Source: Irregularibacter muris (GTDB lineage: Bacteria > Bacillota > Clostridia > Eubacteriales > Garciellaceae). Taken from it: a stretch of 64,000 bases of DNA. The stretch spans positions 186,001 through 250,000 of the forward strand of contig NZ_JANKAS010000001.1 of NCBI RefSeq assembly GCF_024622505.1, written 5' to 3'. The notes under the pieces were generated by a model. That model worked only from the letters and a program-made list of their open reading frames with translations. It ran no database searches and was not told where the DNA came from. A program made the translations under genes and the position numbers. This document shows, in pieces, positions 1 to 7,575 of the stretch. Every line of letters begins with the position of its first letter. Within the stretch, counting starts at the first letter, position 1.

Positions 1-147
1 CCTGTAGCATCGGTAAATAAAAAATGGCTTTCTTTTTCCGATACCTATATGGTAGAAATAAACGATAATGAAGATCAAGCCTTTATGTTGGCTTTAGTCA
101 TTGTTATTGATCAAGTACTTCATGATAATAATCAGAATAATAATTAG
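1..147 (+). CDS. LURP-one-related family protein, C-terminal fragment
   Basis: The first 49 codons in frame 1 read open from the window edge to a TAG at 145-147. The visible 48 residues end in a strand-rich segment (SFSDTYMVEINDNEDQAFML) followed by LALVIVIDQVLHDNNQNNN. The pattern D-T-Y-x-V-E-I followed by a hydrophobic helix carrying an I-D pair is typical of the C-terminus of LURP-one-related/YxjI-type beta-barrel proteins, a family whose bacterial role is poorly known. The 5' part lies outside the window, so start and length cannot be given. The family call rests only on this short tail. A strong hairpin follows about 60 bases downstream. Confidence 0.55.
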   Translation, partial: PVASVNKKWLSFSDTYMVEINDNEDQAFMLALVIVIDQVLHDNNQNNN

Positions 148-206
148 CAGGTTATCTTCTTGGGAAGATGACAAATTATGCTAGAGGAAATTAAAAATAT
201 AGAGAT

Positions 207-257
207 AAATAAGCTAATGAAGACAGAAGAAAGGTCTTCATTAGCTTATTTATTTGA
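207..257 (+). terminator. Rho-independent terminator after the LURP-one-like gene
   Basis: An 18-bp perfect inverted repeat (207-224 with 234-251) with a 9-base loop. The right arm ends in TTATTT and is followed by a T-rich stretch. It separates the first gene from the hemerythrin operon. Confidence 0.75.
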
Positions 258-360
258 TAAAAAGGAAAATCAATCTTGATTATAAATATTATACAGGGGT
301 AAATAGTGATAGGGCAATGTGTACGAGCAATTTAATGAAAAGAAAAGGTGGGATATTAAA

Positions 361-780
361 ATGATGTGGAAGGAAAAGTATAGAATTGATGTAGAATTAA
401 TTGATGAACAACATCAAGAGCTATTTAAACGGGTATCAGATTTTCTTCAAATTATTCAAAATGAGGATAGTTGGGAAGATAAGCTAGAGCAAGTAAAGGA
501 AACTATGGCCTTTATGCAGGAATATGTAGTCGTACATTTTAATGAAGAGGAAATTTATCAAGAACAAATCAATTACCCTGATATTGAAATACATAAAGAA
601 GCCCATGCTAAATTTAAAGAAGGGGTTAATGACTATGTGAAGATTTTTGAAGAAGAGGGTTTTAGCAAGGAAAAGATACAAGAATTTGGGGGTAAACTTA
701 TGACTTGGTTGATTATGCATGTGGGTAAAATGGATCAAAAAATAGGAGAGTATGTAAAAAGTAAAGGGGGGCAAGCCTAA
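361..780 (+). CDS. Bacteriohemerythrin (oxygen-binding di-iron protein)
   Basis: Single-domain hemerythrin, 139 aa, a four-helix bundle that binds O2 at a non-haem di-iron site. All seven expected ligands are present: His18, His59, Glu63 (HFNEEE), His78, His82 (HxxxH), His120 and Asp125. The N-terminal pattern W-x3-Y-x3-V-x3-D-x2-H is the usual hemerythrin start. I therefore prefer the ATG at 361, behind an AAAGGTGGG ribosome binding site, over the upstream in-frame GTG at 319. The stop codon TAA overlaps the ATG of the following CheX gene (778-782), so the two are translationally coupled. The likely role is oxygen sensing, delivery or protection in an anaerobe, possibly linked to motility through CheX. 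Confidence 0.93.
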   Translation: MMWKEKYRIDVELIDEQHQELFKRVSDFLQIIQNEDSWEDKLEQVKETMAFMQEYVVVHFNEEEIYQEQINYPDIEIHKEAHAKFKEGVNDYVKIFEEEGFSKEKIQEFGGKLMTWLIMHVGKMDQKIGEYVKSKGGQA

Positions 781-1241
781 TGAAGGCAGAATATGCGAAT
801 TCCTTTTATAAGGCCACCAATGATGTATTTAAGTTGATGTTTGATATGGATCCCAAAAGAGGAAAGGTAGCAGTGGTAGAAGATATGGTAAGTAGTAAAG
901 ATGCCAGTGTAGTCCTTGGAGTGACGGGAGATTTACATGGGACAATTCTTTTTAGTTTTCCTAAGGATATGACCTTAGAGATGATTAAAATCATGTCCGG
1001 TATGGAAATAAATACCCTTGACAGTTTTGCCTCCTCTGCTTTAGGGGAAGTAGCCAATATTATTGGTGGAAATGCTTTAACCATTCTTACTGAGAATAAT
1101 TACATCTGTGACATTGCACCGCCACAGATTTTTGTAGGAGAATATAAATCCTTTTCCATGGCCAATGAAAAAGCTCTATTATTGTCCTTGGTTACTCTTA
1201 TTGGAGAATTTGATATTCATATATTTTTAAAGGAAAAGTAA
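780..1241 (+). CDS. cheX: CheX-like chemotaxis phosphatase
   Basis: 153-aa protein of the CheC/CheX/FliY phosphatase family. These proteins remove phosphate from CheY-P in flagellar chemotaxis. The signature helix LGEVANIIGGNA at about residues 89-99 carries the Glu90/Asn93 pair expected for the single active site of CheX, and the size fits CheX. The ATG overlaps the stop of the hemerythrin gene, so the pair forms one short operon that ends before 1250. No cheY or cheA is nearby, so its response-regulator partner is unknown. It could act on a non-chemotaxis receiver domain. Confidence 0.85.
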   Translation: MKAEYANSFYKATNDVFKLMFDMDPKRGKVAVVEDMVSSKDASVVLGVTGDLHGTILFSFPKDMTLEMIKIMSGMEINTLDSFASSALGEVANIIGGNALTILTENNYICDIAPPQIFVGEYKSFSMANEKALLLSLVTLIGEFDIHIFLKEK

Positions 1242-1270
1242 ACTCCTCTAGCGAAAACTGAACATCGACA

Positions 1271-1298
1271 CTTCAGGTGGGGGATCCCCCACCTGAAG
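1271..1298. repeat. 28-bp perfect GC-rich palindrome
   Basis: CTTCAGGTGGGGGA (1271-1284) is followed directly by its exact reverse complement (1285-1298). It sits between the converging CheX and rhomboid-like genes, 12 bases before a second hairpin. It is markedly more GC-rich than its surroundings. There is no run of T on either side, so a simple terminator is not convincing. Confidence 0.8.
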
Positions 1299-1307
1299 CA
1301 AAAACAT

Positions 1308-1345
1308 TAGAAGCTCCACCTTATAAAAGGTGGAGGCTTAAAAAA
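1308..1345 (-). terminator. Hairpin terminator serving the converging genes
   Basis: AAGCTCCACCTT (1311-1322) pairs, with one bulge, with AAGGTGGAGGCTT (1327-1339). On the minus strand it follows the rhomboid-like gene and is followed by TCTAATGTTTTTG; on the plus strand it is preceded by CheX. It may work for both genes. Confidence 0.5.
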
Positions 1346-1373
1346 TGATAAACTATGAAATATAAAGAAAGAT

Positions 1374-2030
1374 TTACCTTCTGAATTTTTTCATCTCTCT
1401 TTTGAAATTTCTTCTGGTTGATCCATACTTCTTTTGGTGCTTTAAGTAGTCGATAAAATCCTTTCCAAAGAAAAGAAAGAAGTTGATTAAAGACATAACC
1501 GTAGCTATCCTGACCCCCATGCTACCAAAAATCAAACTAATAATAAAATATCCCCAATTTAAATAGGCCAACCATTTGATTTTTACAGGGAGAATAAAAA
1601 ATAATAAGATTTCCACATTGGGGAATAGATAGGCAAAGGCTAAAAACATGGATAAGTTTAGATAAATACTTGTACCAAAGCCTGTGATAAATGCAGCAAT
1701 AATTGTACCTATAATCCCAAATAAATAATAAAGATTAAATTTGACAGTACCCCATTCACTTTCTAAAGTTGTTCCTATCATGTAATAAAAATACATCACA
1801 AAGGCAATCATGAAAATGGAGGCAGAAGGAGGGATAAAGATAAAGGTAATTACTCTCCAAATCTGTCCCTGCATCACCAAGTGTGGAATAAAAGCTAAAT
1901 ACTGATACAAGAATACAGGGAAAATATAATCTACAATATATACAGCGGAGGTTATTCCTATTATGTAGTACATAAGATTGGGGATTGCATAAGGACTAAG
2001 TTTTCTTTCAAGTTTTTGTAACCATCTCAT
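1374..2030 (-). CDS. Rhomboid-fold membrane protein without the catalytic serine motif
   Basis: 218-aa polytopic membrane protein with about six hydrophobic helices and a basic C-terminal tail (about residues 190-218). The order of segments resembles bacterial rhomboid-family proteins: LVMQGQIWRVITFIFIP corresponds to the conserved W-R region after helix 1, then a G-T-x-L-E-x-x-W-G loop matches the usual LE-x-x-W/F-G motif. The GxSG motif carrying the nucleophile is absent; the corresponding place reads YLNLSMFLAFAYLFP. No helix contains the partner histidine in the usual setting. I read it as a rhomboid-like pseudoprotease. The gene is single and converges on CheX. Confidence 0.7.
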   Translation of the reverse strand: MRWLQKLERKLSPYAIPNLMYYIIGITSAVYIVDYIFPVFLYQYLAFIPHLVMQGQIWRVITFIFIPPSASIFMIAFVMYFYYMIGTTLESEWGTVKFNLYYLFGIIGTIIAAFITGFGTSIYLNLSMFLAFAYLFPNVEILLFFILPVKIKWLAYLNWGYFIISLIFGSMGVRIATVMSLINFFLFFGKDFIDYLKHQKKYGSTRRNFKREMKKFRR

Positions 2031-2229
2031 ATAAAAATCCTTTCCTTTCCTGTACTTAAGTTAATATGCTGTGCTAAAAATTATATCATAGCATACCCCC
2101 ATTTTAAATGCTTATATTTTTTAAGGGATAAACAAGTATCTAAATTTTATAGTAGTCTATAGAGTAGATGTATTTGCAGAATAACTATGCTATAATTTTT
2201 TTGACAATAACGTTGGGGGGAAGGACATT

Positions 2230-2877
2230 ATGTTTTTATTAGATACTTTTGAAATAGCAGGAACTGTAGCTTTTGCTATATCAGGGGCCCTTATTGGGAT
2301 TAGAAAGGAATTGGATATATTTGGAGTAATTTTTTTGGCCATAACCACTGCTGTAGGTGGTGGGATATTTAGAGATGTATTTTTGGGGAAAACTCCTCCT
2401 ATGGCTTTTGTTAAGCCTATATACTGTCTTATCAGTATACTTTCAGCTTTGCTTACCTTTATATTTCATAAAAAGATTCTTAAACTAAAAAATATTATAT
2501 TGATATTTGATGCTATAGGATTAGGGGCCTTTACCGTCATTGGATCTACTACAGCTATGATAGGAAACATGGATAAACCTTTCCTTGTTATTTGTATGGG
2601 ATTATTGACAGGGATAGGGGGTGGAATTTTAAGGGATGTTTTTGTTAAGGATATTCCTCTGGTATTTCAAAGGGAAATCTATGCCATAGCTTCTGTATTA
2701 GGATCTACCAGCTTATACTATACATACAACAACTTCAAAAGTATTTCTTCTTTATATATGTGCTTTATTATCACTTTTGCCATAAGAATGATTGCTGTTA
2801 AGTACAATTTAAATCTTCCTGTTTTAAAGTCTGGCATTCACCTAGAAGAGCATAAAGCTTGTGAAACAGAGGCATAA
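2230..2877 (+). CDS. TRIC-type (UPF0126/YadS) trimeric cation channel protein
   Basis: 215-aa membrane protein with seven predicted helices in two inverted-like repeats. Each repeat carries the family motif GGGxxRDV (AVGGGIFRDV near residue 45 and GIGGGILRDV near 130). Bacterial TRIC proteins form potassium-permeable homotrimeric channels. The ATG follows a strong GGGGGGAAGG ribosome binding site. The gene is monocistronic and closes with a bidirectional terminator facing the PII-like gene. Its physiological trigger cannot be read from the sequence. Confidence 0.92.
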   Translation: MFLLDTFEIAGTVAFAISGALIGIRKELDIFGVIFLAITTAVGGGIFRDVFLGKTPPMAFVKPIYCLISILSALLTFIFHKKILKLKNIILIFDAIGLGAFTVIGSTTAMIGNMDKPFLVICMGLLTGIGGGILRDVFVKDIPLVFQREIYAIASVLGSTSLYYTYNNFKSISSLYMCFIITFAIRMIAVKYNLNLPVLKSGIHLEEHKACETEA

Positions 2878-2894
2878 GGGATATCTTTTATCCT

Positions 2895-2938
2895 AAAAAA
2901 ACAATGCCTTTTCTTAGAGAGAAAAGGCATTGTTTTTT
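2895..2938. terminator. Bidirectional terminator
   Basis: A long perfect stem (2895-2914 with 2920-2938), A-rich on the left and T-rich on the right. It terminates the TRIC gene on the plus strand and the PII-like gene on the minus strand. Confidence 0.9.
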
Positions 2939-2944
2939 AGCATT

Positions 2945-3610
2945 TTATATTAATCCGTAGGCCTCATTGATATCCAAGATAAACATTATTCCATTACCAG
3001 GTCTATCAATTTCTAGATGCTCTCTAATGGAAGATACAATATGATCAGTTTTTTCCTTCTCAGATATGACCATAATAATCTCCTTTTCAGGCTCGATTAC
3101 CATGGAAAATAATTTGCTTTTTTCATGTATTCCTGAGCCTCTTCCATTGATGATCGTGCCCCCTTTAGAACCAGCAAGAACTGCTGCATCTATTACATTC
3201 TCAGCTTTTCCTCTATCTACAATAGTAAAAATAGCATCATACATTTTATTATCCGCACCTCTACTTTCCTTATTTTTATCATACTGGCATTTTTTAGAAC
3301 CGAGAAAATTTACTACAGGGATAGAAAAAGCAATTCCATGATTTGGTTTTCTAAAGGCAAACTTTTCATTAAGTCCTTCCAATACTTTAGAAACCGTAGA
3401 CTCTTCAATGATCATAAAGACAATCTCTTTTCGAATATCATTTAGAGCTAGGAATTCTAATATATGATTTTCCACTGTACCTCTACCTAATAAAATGGTA
3501 CTTCCTGTCACACCAAATTTTTCTGCTGTTCTTACTATTTTACTCCCTAGACCAAAATTTACGATTACCACACATAGCTCATGATTGATTATATCCATAG
3601 TATTCATCAT
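2945..3610 (-). CDS. Tandem PII-like signalling protein
   Basis: 221-aa protein made of two PII/GlnB-like ferredoxin-fold domains, roughly residues 10-105 and 122-221. Each begins with a short strand (CVVIVNFGLGSKIV; AIFTIVDRGKAENV), continues with a glycine-rich segment (TILLGRGT; TIINGRGSG) and ends with NHGIAF or GNGIMF before a terminal strand. PII-like proteins bind nucleotides or other small molecules and gate partner transporters. The gene follows the DUF1538 gene with only one base between the stop and the next start, with AAGGAG inside the end of the upstream gene. This strongly suggests that it regulates that transporter. The canonical uridylylated Tyr51 loop is not recognisable, so it is not GlnB itself. 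Confidence 0.8.
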   Translation of the reverse strand: MMNTMDIINHELCVVIVNFGLGSKIVRTAEKFGVTGSTILLGRGTVENHILEFLALNDIRKEIVFMIIEESTVSKVLEGLNEKFAFRKPNHGIAFSIPVVNFLGSKKCQYDKNKESRGADNKMYDAIFTIVDRGKAENVIDAAVLAGSKGGTIINGRGSGIHEKSKLFSMVIEPEKEIIMVISEKEKTDHIVSSIREHLEIDRPGNGIMFILDINEAYGLI

Positions 3611-3611
3611 T

Positions 3612-5093
3612 TTATAAATCTCCTTTTACAGTTTTCATTTTAAAGATTAAACCTAAAACCTGCAAGGCTATTAGTGGAGTAAGGGCTACCATAGCAATGA
3701 TACCAAAGCCGTCGATTAACACATTTGCACCTTCTGTTGCTTGGGCAACCCCCTGGGCAAAGGCTAAGATAAAGGTGGCAGTCATAGGTCCGGAAGCCAC
3801 TCCCCCGGAGTCAAAGGCTATACCCACAAATAATGAGGGCACAAAATAAGACATAATGAGTGAAGCGATATATCCTGGAAGTAAATAATGCCATAATTGT
3901 ATTTGAGGAATAAGGATTCTTATTATAGACAAAGCTACAGAAACACCAACCCCAATGGATAAAGCAAATAAAATAACCTTTCTTTTTATATATCCACTGG
4001 TTACACTTTCTATTTGATTTGTTAATACATATACGGCGGGTTCGGCTAATATGACCACTAAACCAATAATAAACCCAACCAATACTACGATGAGCTTATT
4101 GTCATAACTAGCCAAACTATGACCTACAATACTGCCTACTTCCATAAAACCTGCGTTCACCCCTACTAAAAAGAGGACCAGTCCAATAAAGGTATAAATT
4201 AGACCCTTCATTATTTTATACAAATTTCTCTTTGGTAATTTAATAGATAGATGATGAACAAACAAAAAGATAAGCAATAGGGGGAGCAATGCAAGGAAAA
4301 CTTCCCATGCTACACCAGGAATTTGTTCTATAAAGTGACGAATAATAGAAGTTGAATGTAGGCTAGCTTGTTCTAGATTATCTGATATTTTATCGGATTT
4401 GGATAAAATACTCATGGCAAGTACAGATAAAATAGCACCGGAAGAAGCTATACCTACCAATCCAAAACTATCCTCCTCGGAGGCTTTTCCAGCCTTTAAA
4501 GAAGACACTCCTAATCCTAAAGCCAGCATAAAGGGGGTAGCCATAGCACCGGTGGTCGCGCCTGAGGCATCAAAGGATATGGCTAAAAATTCCGGACTTG
4601 CAAAGATTGCCAGGATAAAAATAATAAAATAGATGCCACTTAATAGCTTATTCAGGGGTTTATTAAATATGATTCTCAATAATCCTGTGGATAACATGAG
4701 GGCAATCCCTATGGATACCACAACCACGATAGTCAGTTTGCTGATTAATCCGGCAGTTGCTGTATTTACCTGTCCTGCAAGAATGTGTAGATCAGGTTCG
4801 GCAATAGAAATGAAAAATCCTAATATCAAACCTGCAACACCGACTATCCAAGCTTTATTGCTTTTTACTATAGAAGAGCCTAGATGGGTACCAATGGGGG
4901 TAATTCCCAAGTCTGCACCCAATAAAAAGATGGAGAGTCCGAGGATAATAAACAATCCCCCTAGTAAGAATCGATATACCATGTTGCTTTCCATAGGAGC
5001 AATTGTAAAATGAAGGATTAATACAATAAGCATAATCGGAAGAACTGCAAGCAAAACTTCTTTAAATTTTTCCATAAGAACGTTCAAAGTCAT
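3612..5093 (-). CDS. DUF1538 family membrane transporter
   Basis: 493-aa integral membrane protein with about 12-14 hydrophobic helices and clear internal duplication. The segment GGLFIILGLSIFLLGADLGITPIGTHLG near residue 50 is echoed by KGLIYTFIGLVLFLVGVNAGFMEVGSIVG near 290. EPDLHILAGQVNTATAG is echoed by EPAVYVLTNQIESVTSG, and SFDASGATTGAMATPFMLALG by AFDSGGVASGPMTATFILAFA. This matches the twofold DUF1538 repeat architecture; the substrate is unknown. It is the first gene of a two-gene operon with the tandem PII-like gene, which probably gates it. The ATG at 5093 follows a GAAAGGTAG ribosome binding site. Confidence 0.88.
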   Translation of the reverse strand: MTLNVLMEKFKEVLLAVLPIMLIVLILHFTIAPMESNMVYRFLLGGLFIILGLSIFLLGADLGITPIGTHLGSSIVKSNKAWIVGVAGLILGFFISIAEPDLHILAGQVNTATAGLISKLTIVVVVSIGIALMLSTGLLRIIFNKPLNKLLSGIYFIIFILAIFASPEFLAISFDASGATTGAMATPFMLALGLGVSSLKAGKASEEDSFGLVGIASSGAILSVLAMSILSKSDKISDNLEQASLHSTSIIRHFIEQIPGVAWEVFLALLPLLLIFLFVHHLSIKLPKRNLYKIMKGLIYTFIGLVLFLVGVNAGFMEVGSIVGHSLASYDNKLIVVLVGFIIGLVVILAEPAVYVLTNQIESVTSGYIKRKVILFALSIGVGVSVALSIIRILIPQIQLWHYLLPGYIASLIMSYFVPSLFVGIAFDSGGVASGPMTATFILAFAQGVAQATEGANVLIDGFGIIAMVALTPLIALQVLGLIFKMKTVKGDL

Positions 5094-5438
5094 TCACTAC
5101 CTTTCTTGATCAAAAAGTTTATATTTAAGTAATTTTTAGTGTATACATCTTTTATTGATACCCCCTTAACTCAATTTATAACCATTACTTATAGTATTAA
5201 GTATACAATAGATCGTCTATAATGAAAAATTTTGGGCTCTAAGTAAAGAACCTTCACTAATAAAAACTATCTATTGAGGATGAATATCTATAAAAATATT
5301 CAATAGTAAAATCCTTATAAATACATTGTTTGGGCCATTTATCTCTGATACACTATTGATGTCTGATGCAGATCAAATTTTTAACAAGATGATAAAAAGA
5401 ATTCAATGAAGAAACGATATTTTAAGGGGGATTAGCCA
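5094..5438. other. Divergent intergenic region, 345 bp
   Basis: AT-rich spacer between the DUF1538 gene (minus) and the double-cubane reductase gene (plus). A TATAAT at 5218-5223 is preceded at 17 bases by TATTAA, a weak -35. No convincing ORF, riboswitch or long inverted repeat was seen. It must hold the promoters of both divergent operons. Confidence 0.4.
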
Positions 5439-6587
5439 GTGAGGCCAGAATTGATGACAGAAATAGAAGGTTTAAGAGGTGTAAATTCAGTAAAAATAAA
5501 GGAAGCCCATGAAGCAGGGAAAAAAGTAGTAGGAATGTATTGCGTATTTTCTCCCCAAGAGATTGCTTTGGCAGCGGACGCCATTAGTGTTACTCTTTGT
5601 GGCACCAGCAATGACCCAATAGAAGAAGCAGAAAAAGAACTCCCTAGGAATTTATGTCCACTGATTAAATCAAGTTATGGATTTGCCATCACGGATAAAT
5701 GCCCTTATTTTTATTTCTCAGACGTATTATTGGCAGAGACTACTTGTGATGGAAAGAAAAAAATGTATGAATTAATGTCCAAATTAAAACCTATGCATAT
5801 TATGAATTTGCCCCAAACAGCCCAAGGGGAAGAGGCTTTAACATTATGGAAAAAGGAAATGGTTTATTTTAAAGAGTTTTTAGAAAAGGAATTTGATGTA
5901 GAGATTACAGAGGATAAACTAAAAGAGGCTATTCAACTGATGAACAGAGAAAGAATAGCTATGAGACGTCTACATCAATTAAATGCTCATAAGCCTGCAC
6001 CTATAACAGGAATGGATATGATGCTCGCCCAATGGCTTAAAGGGTTTAATGTAGATAAAGAAGCAGGAATAGACTTGATTGAAAGATTTATTGTAGAAGT
6101 TGAAGACCGTATGGAAAAGGGCATCTATGCCTTTGATGAAAATGCACCCCGTATATTATTAACGGGCTGTCCTATAGGTCTTGGCTCTGAAAAGGCCCTA
6201 AGAATATTGGAGGAATCTGGGGCCAGTGTAGTGGCACTAGAAAACTGTACAGGATACAAAGGACTAGATGTTCTTGTGGATGAAGAAAAGGATCCTATTG
6301 AAGCTTTGGCCGAAAAATATCTATCCACTCCCTGTTCCTGCATGACCAACAACAATGGAAGATTAGATTTAATTGAAAGATTAGTCAAGGAATATCAGGT
6401 AGATGGAGTTGTAGATTTAACATGGCAAGCGTGCCATACCTATAATATAGAGTCCTTTACAGTGAAAAACTTTGTAAGGGATGAATTAGACCTTCCATTC
6501 TTACAATTGGAAACTGATTATTCAGATTCTGATGTTGGTCAGATCAAAGTAAGGGTAGAAGCCTTCTTAGAAGGAATTAAATCATAA
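5439..6587 (+). CDS. Double-cubane-cluster-containing anaerobic reductase (2-hydroxyacyl-CoA dehydratase superfamily)
   Basis: 382-aa protein of the HgdB/BcrC superfamily. It has Cys at about 35, 54, 73, 88 and 103 in the first half and further Cys in LLTGCPIG, LENCTGYKG, PCSCMTNN and WQACHTYN. One polypeptide is paired with one activator and there is no second dehydratase subunit. This matches the single-subunit double-cubane proteins (YjiM-like) that use an [8Fe-9S] cluster for ATP-dependent low-potential reductions of small molecules, rather than true 2-hydroxyglutaryl-CoA dehydratases. The GTG start at 5439 is set by AAGGGGG eight bases upstream. The ATP-driven activator is the next gene. 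The natural substrate is unknown for this family. Confidence 0.88.
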   Translation: MRPELMTEIEGLRGVNSVKIKEAHEAGKKVVGMYCVFSPQEIALAADAISVTLCGTSNDPIEEAEKELPRNLCPLIKSSYGFAITDKCPYFYFSDVLLAETTCDGKKKMYELMSKLKPMHIMNLPQTAQGEEALTLWKKEMVYFKEFLEKEFDVEITEDKLKEAIQLMNRERIAMRRLHQLNAHKPAPITGMDMMLAQWLKGFNVDKEAGIDLIERFIVEVEDRMEKGIYAFDENAPRILLTGCPIGLGSEKALRILEESGASVVALENCTGYKGLDVLVDEEKDPIEALAEKYLSTPCSCMTNNNGRLDLIERLVKEYQVDGVVDLTWQACHTYNIESFTVKNFVRDELDLPFLQLETDYSDSDVGQIKVRVEAFLEGIKS

Positions 6588-6590
6588 AAG

Positions 6591-6612
6591 GAGAGCCTGA
6601 GGCTCTCTTTTT
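6591..6612 (+). terminator. Rho-independent terminator after the reductase gene
   Basis: GAGAGCC-tga-GGCTCTC followed by TTTTT. It lies between the reductase and its activator, so the activator may be expressed at a lower level or from its own promoter. Confidence 0.85.
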
Positions 6613-6613
6613 A

Positions 6614-6690
6614 TAATATAGAAAATTTGCCCTTGCTAGCAAGGAAGCAAATTTTCCTATATCACTAGAGCCGCTTTCTTATGTTAGAAT
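6614..6690 (+). repeat. Dispersed repeat family 1, copy A
   Basis: Imperfect inverted repeat 6616-6662 centred on CCTTGCTAGCAAGG, followed by the conserved tail TATCACTAGAGCCGCTTTCT. Same element and orientation as the copies near 37.05, 44.02, 54.53, 57.65 and 63.82 kb. It starts directly behind a terminator. Confidence 0.75.
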
Positions 6691-6735
6691 AAATGATAGA
6701 TAAGGAATGAAAAATAGATGCAGGAGGAATAACAG

Positions 6736-7500
6736 ATGTATAGTGTTGGAATAGACGTGGGTTCAGTGGCAGCAAAGGCTGTTATATTCGATGGTAAAAA
6801 TATTATAGCAAAGAAAATCACGCCCACAGGGTGGAGTCCCAAGGAATCAGGGCAACAATTGTTTGAAGAGATTATTGAAGTTAATGATATAAAAAGACAA
6901 GAGATTAAATCTATAGTTGGAACTGGCTATGGCAGGATCTCCCTGCCCTTTTTAGATCAAAAGGTGACAGAAATTACCTGTCATGGAAAAGGAGCATATT
7001 TTCTGGATGCCAGCATAAGGACGGTCATAGATATCGGAGGTCAGGATAGTAAGGTCATAAGTCTAGATTCCAAAGGAAATGTTATTGACTTTTTAATGAA
7101 TGATAAATGCGCGGCGGGTACAGGAAAGTTTTTGCAAGTGATGGCCCATGCTTTAGAAATAGAAGTGGGAGAGCTTTCAACGATTGCCCAGGGTGTGGAG
7201 GCTCAGACCATAAGTAGCATGTGCACGGTATTTGCTGAATCTGAAATTATCAGTTTGATGGCAGAGGGTGCCTCTAAGGAAAGTATTGCAGCGGGATTAC
7301 TTCAATCGGTATGTAGTAAGGCCTATACATTAGCCAGTAAGGTAGGGGTAAAAGAAAAAGTTTTTTTCTCTGGAGGAGTATCGAAAAATCCTTTGCTAAA
7401 AGATTTATTAAGCAAAAAACTTCATACAGAAGTTATCTCATCTGAATTTTCCCAGTATTTAGGGGCAATTGGTGCTGCGGTTATTGGTTATAAAAAATAA
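6736..7500 (+). CDS. ASKHA-type ATP-dependent activator of the double-cubane reductase
   Basis: 254-aa HgdC/YjiL-like acyl-CoA dehydratase activase. It opens with the phosphate-1 motif GIDVGSVAAKAVIF, has a phosphate-2 motif IDIGGQDSKVI (about residue 98-108) and an adenosine motif VFFSGGVSKNP near 210. Two cysteines, in NDKCAAGTGKF and SSMCTVFAESE, are placed to hold a [4Fe-4S] cluster between the two subunits of the dimer. ATP hydrolysis drives an electron of very low potential into the partner reductase, whose gene lies 148 bases upstream. The ATG follows AGGAGG. Its usual length is about 255-270 aa, so it is complete. Confidence 0.93.
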   Translation: MYSVGIDVGSVAAKAVIFDGKNIIAKKITPTGWSPKESGQQLFEEIIEVNDIKRQEIKSIVGTGYGRISLPFLDQKVTEITCHGKGAYFLDASIRTVIDIGGQDSKVISLDSKGNVIDFLMNDKCAAGTGKFLQVMAHALEIEVGELSTIAQGVEAQTISSMCTVFAESEIISLMAEGASKESIAAGLLQSVCSKAYTLASKVGVKEKVFFSGGVSKNPLLKDLLSKKLHTEVISSEFSQYLGAIGAAVIGYKK

Positions 7501-7522
7501 TTTTTTTTTCTGTAATTATCTG

Positions 7523-7553
7523 TTGACCTTGACGTAAGGTAAAGGTGTATATT
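7523..7553 (+). promoter_or_regulatory. MerR-type promoter and operator of the TipA-like regulator
   Basis: TTGACC (7523-7528) and TATATT (7548-7553) are separated by 19 bases. This long spacer is characteristic of MerR-activated promoters. The dyad ACCTT-GACGT-AAGGT (7526-7540) lies in the spacer. The placement just upstream of the MerR gene implies autoregulation. Confidence 0.75.
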
Positions 7554-7575
7554 ATAGGAGAAAGGAGGTTTTCCC

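Noticed and set aside
3066-5013. Several plus-strand open frames inside the PII-like and DUF1538 genes
   Set aside because: They are antisense shadows of strong minus-strand genes, without ribosome binding sites or recognisable domains.
5439-6587. 2-hydroxyglutaryl-CoA dehydratase subunit
   Set aside because: There is only one dehydratase-type subunit and no CoA-pathway genes; the motifs and length fit the single-subunit double-cubane group.
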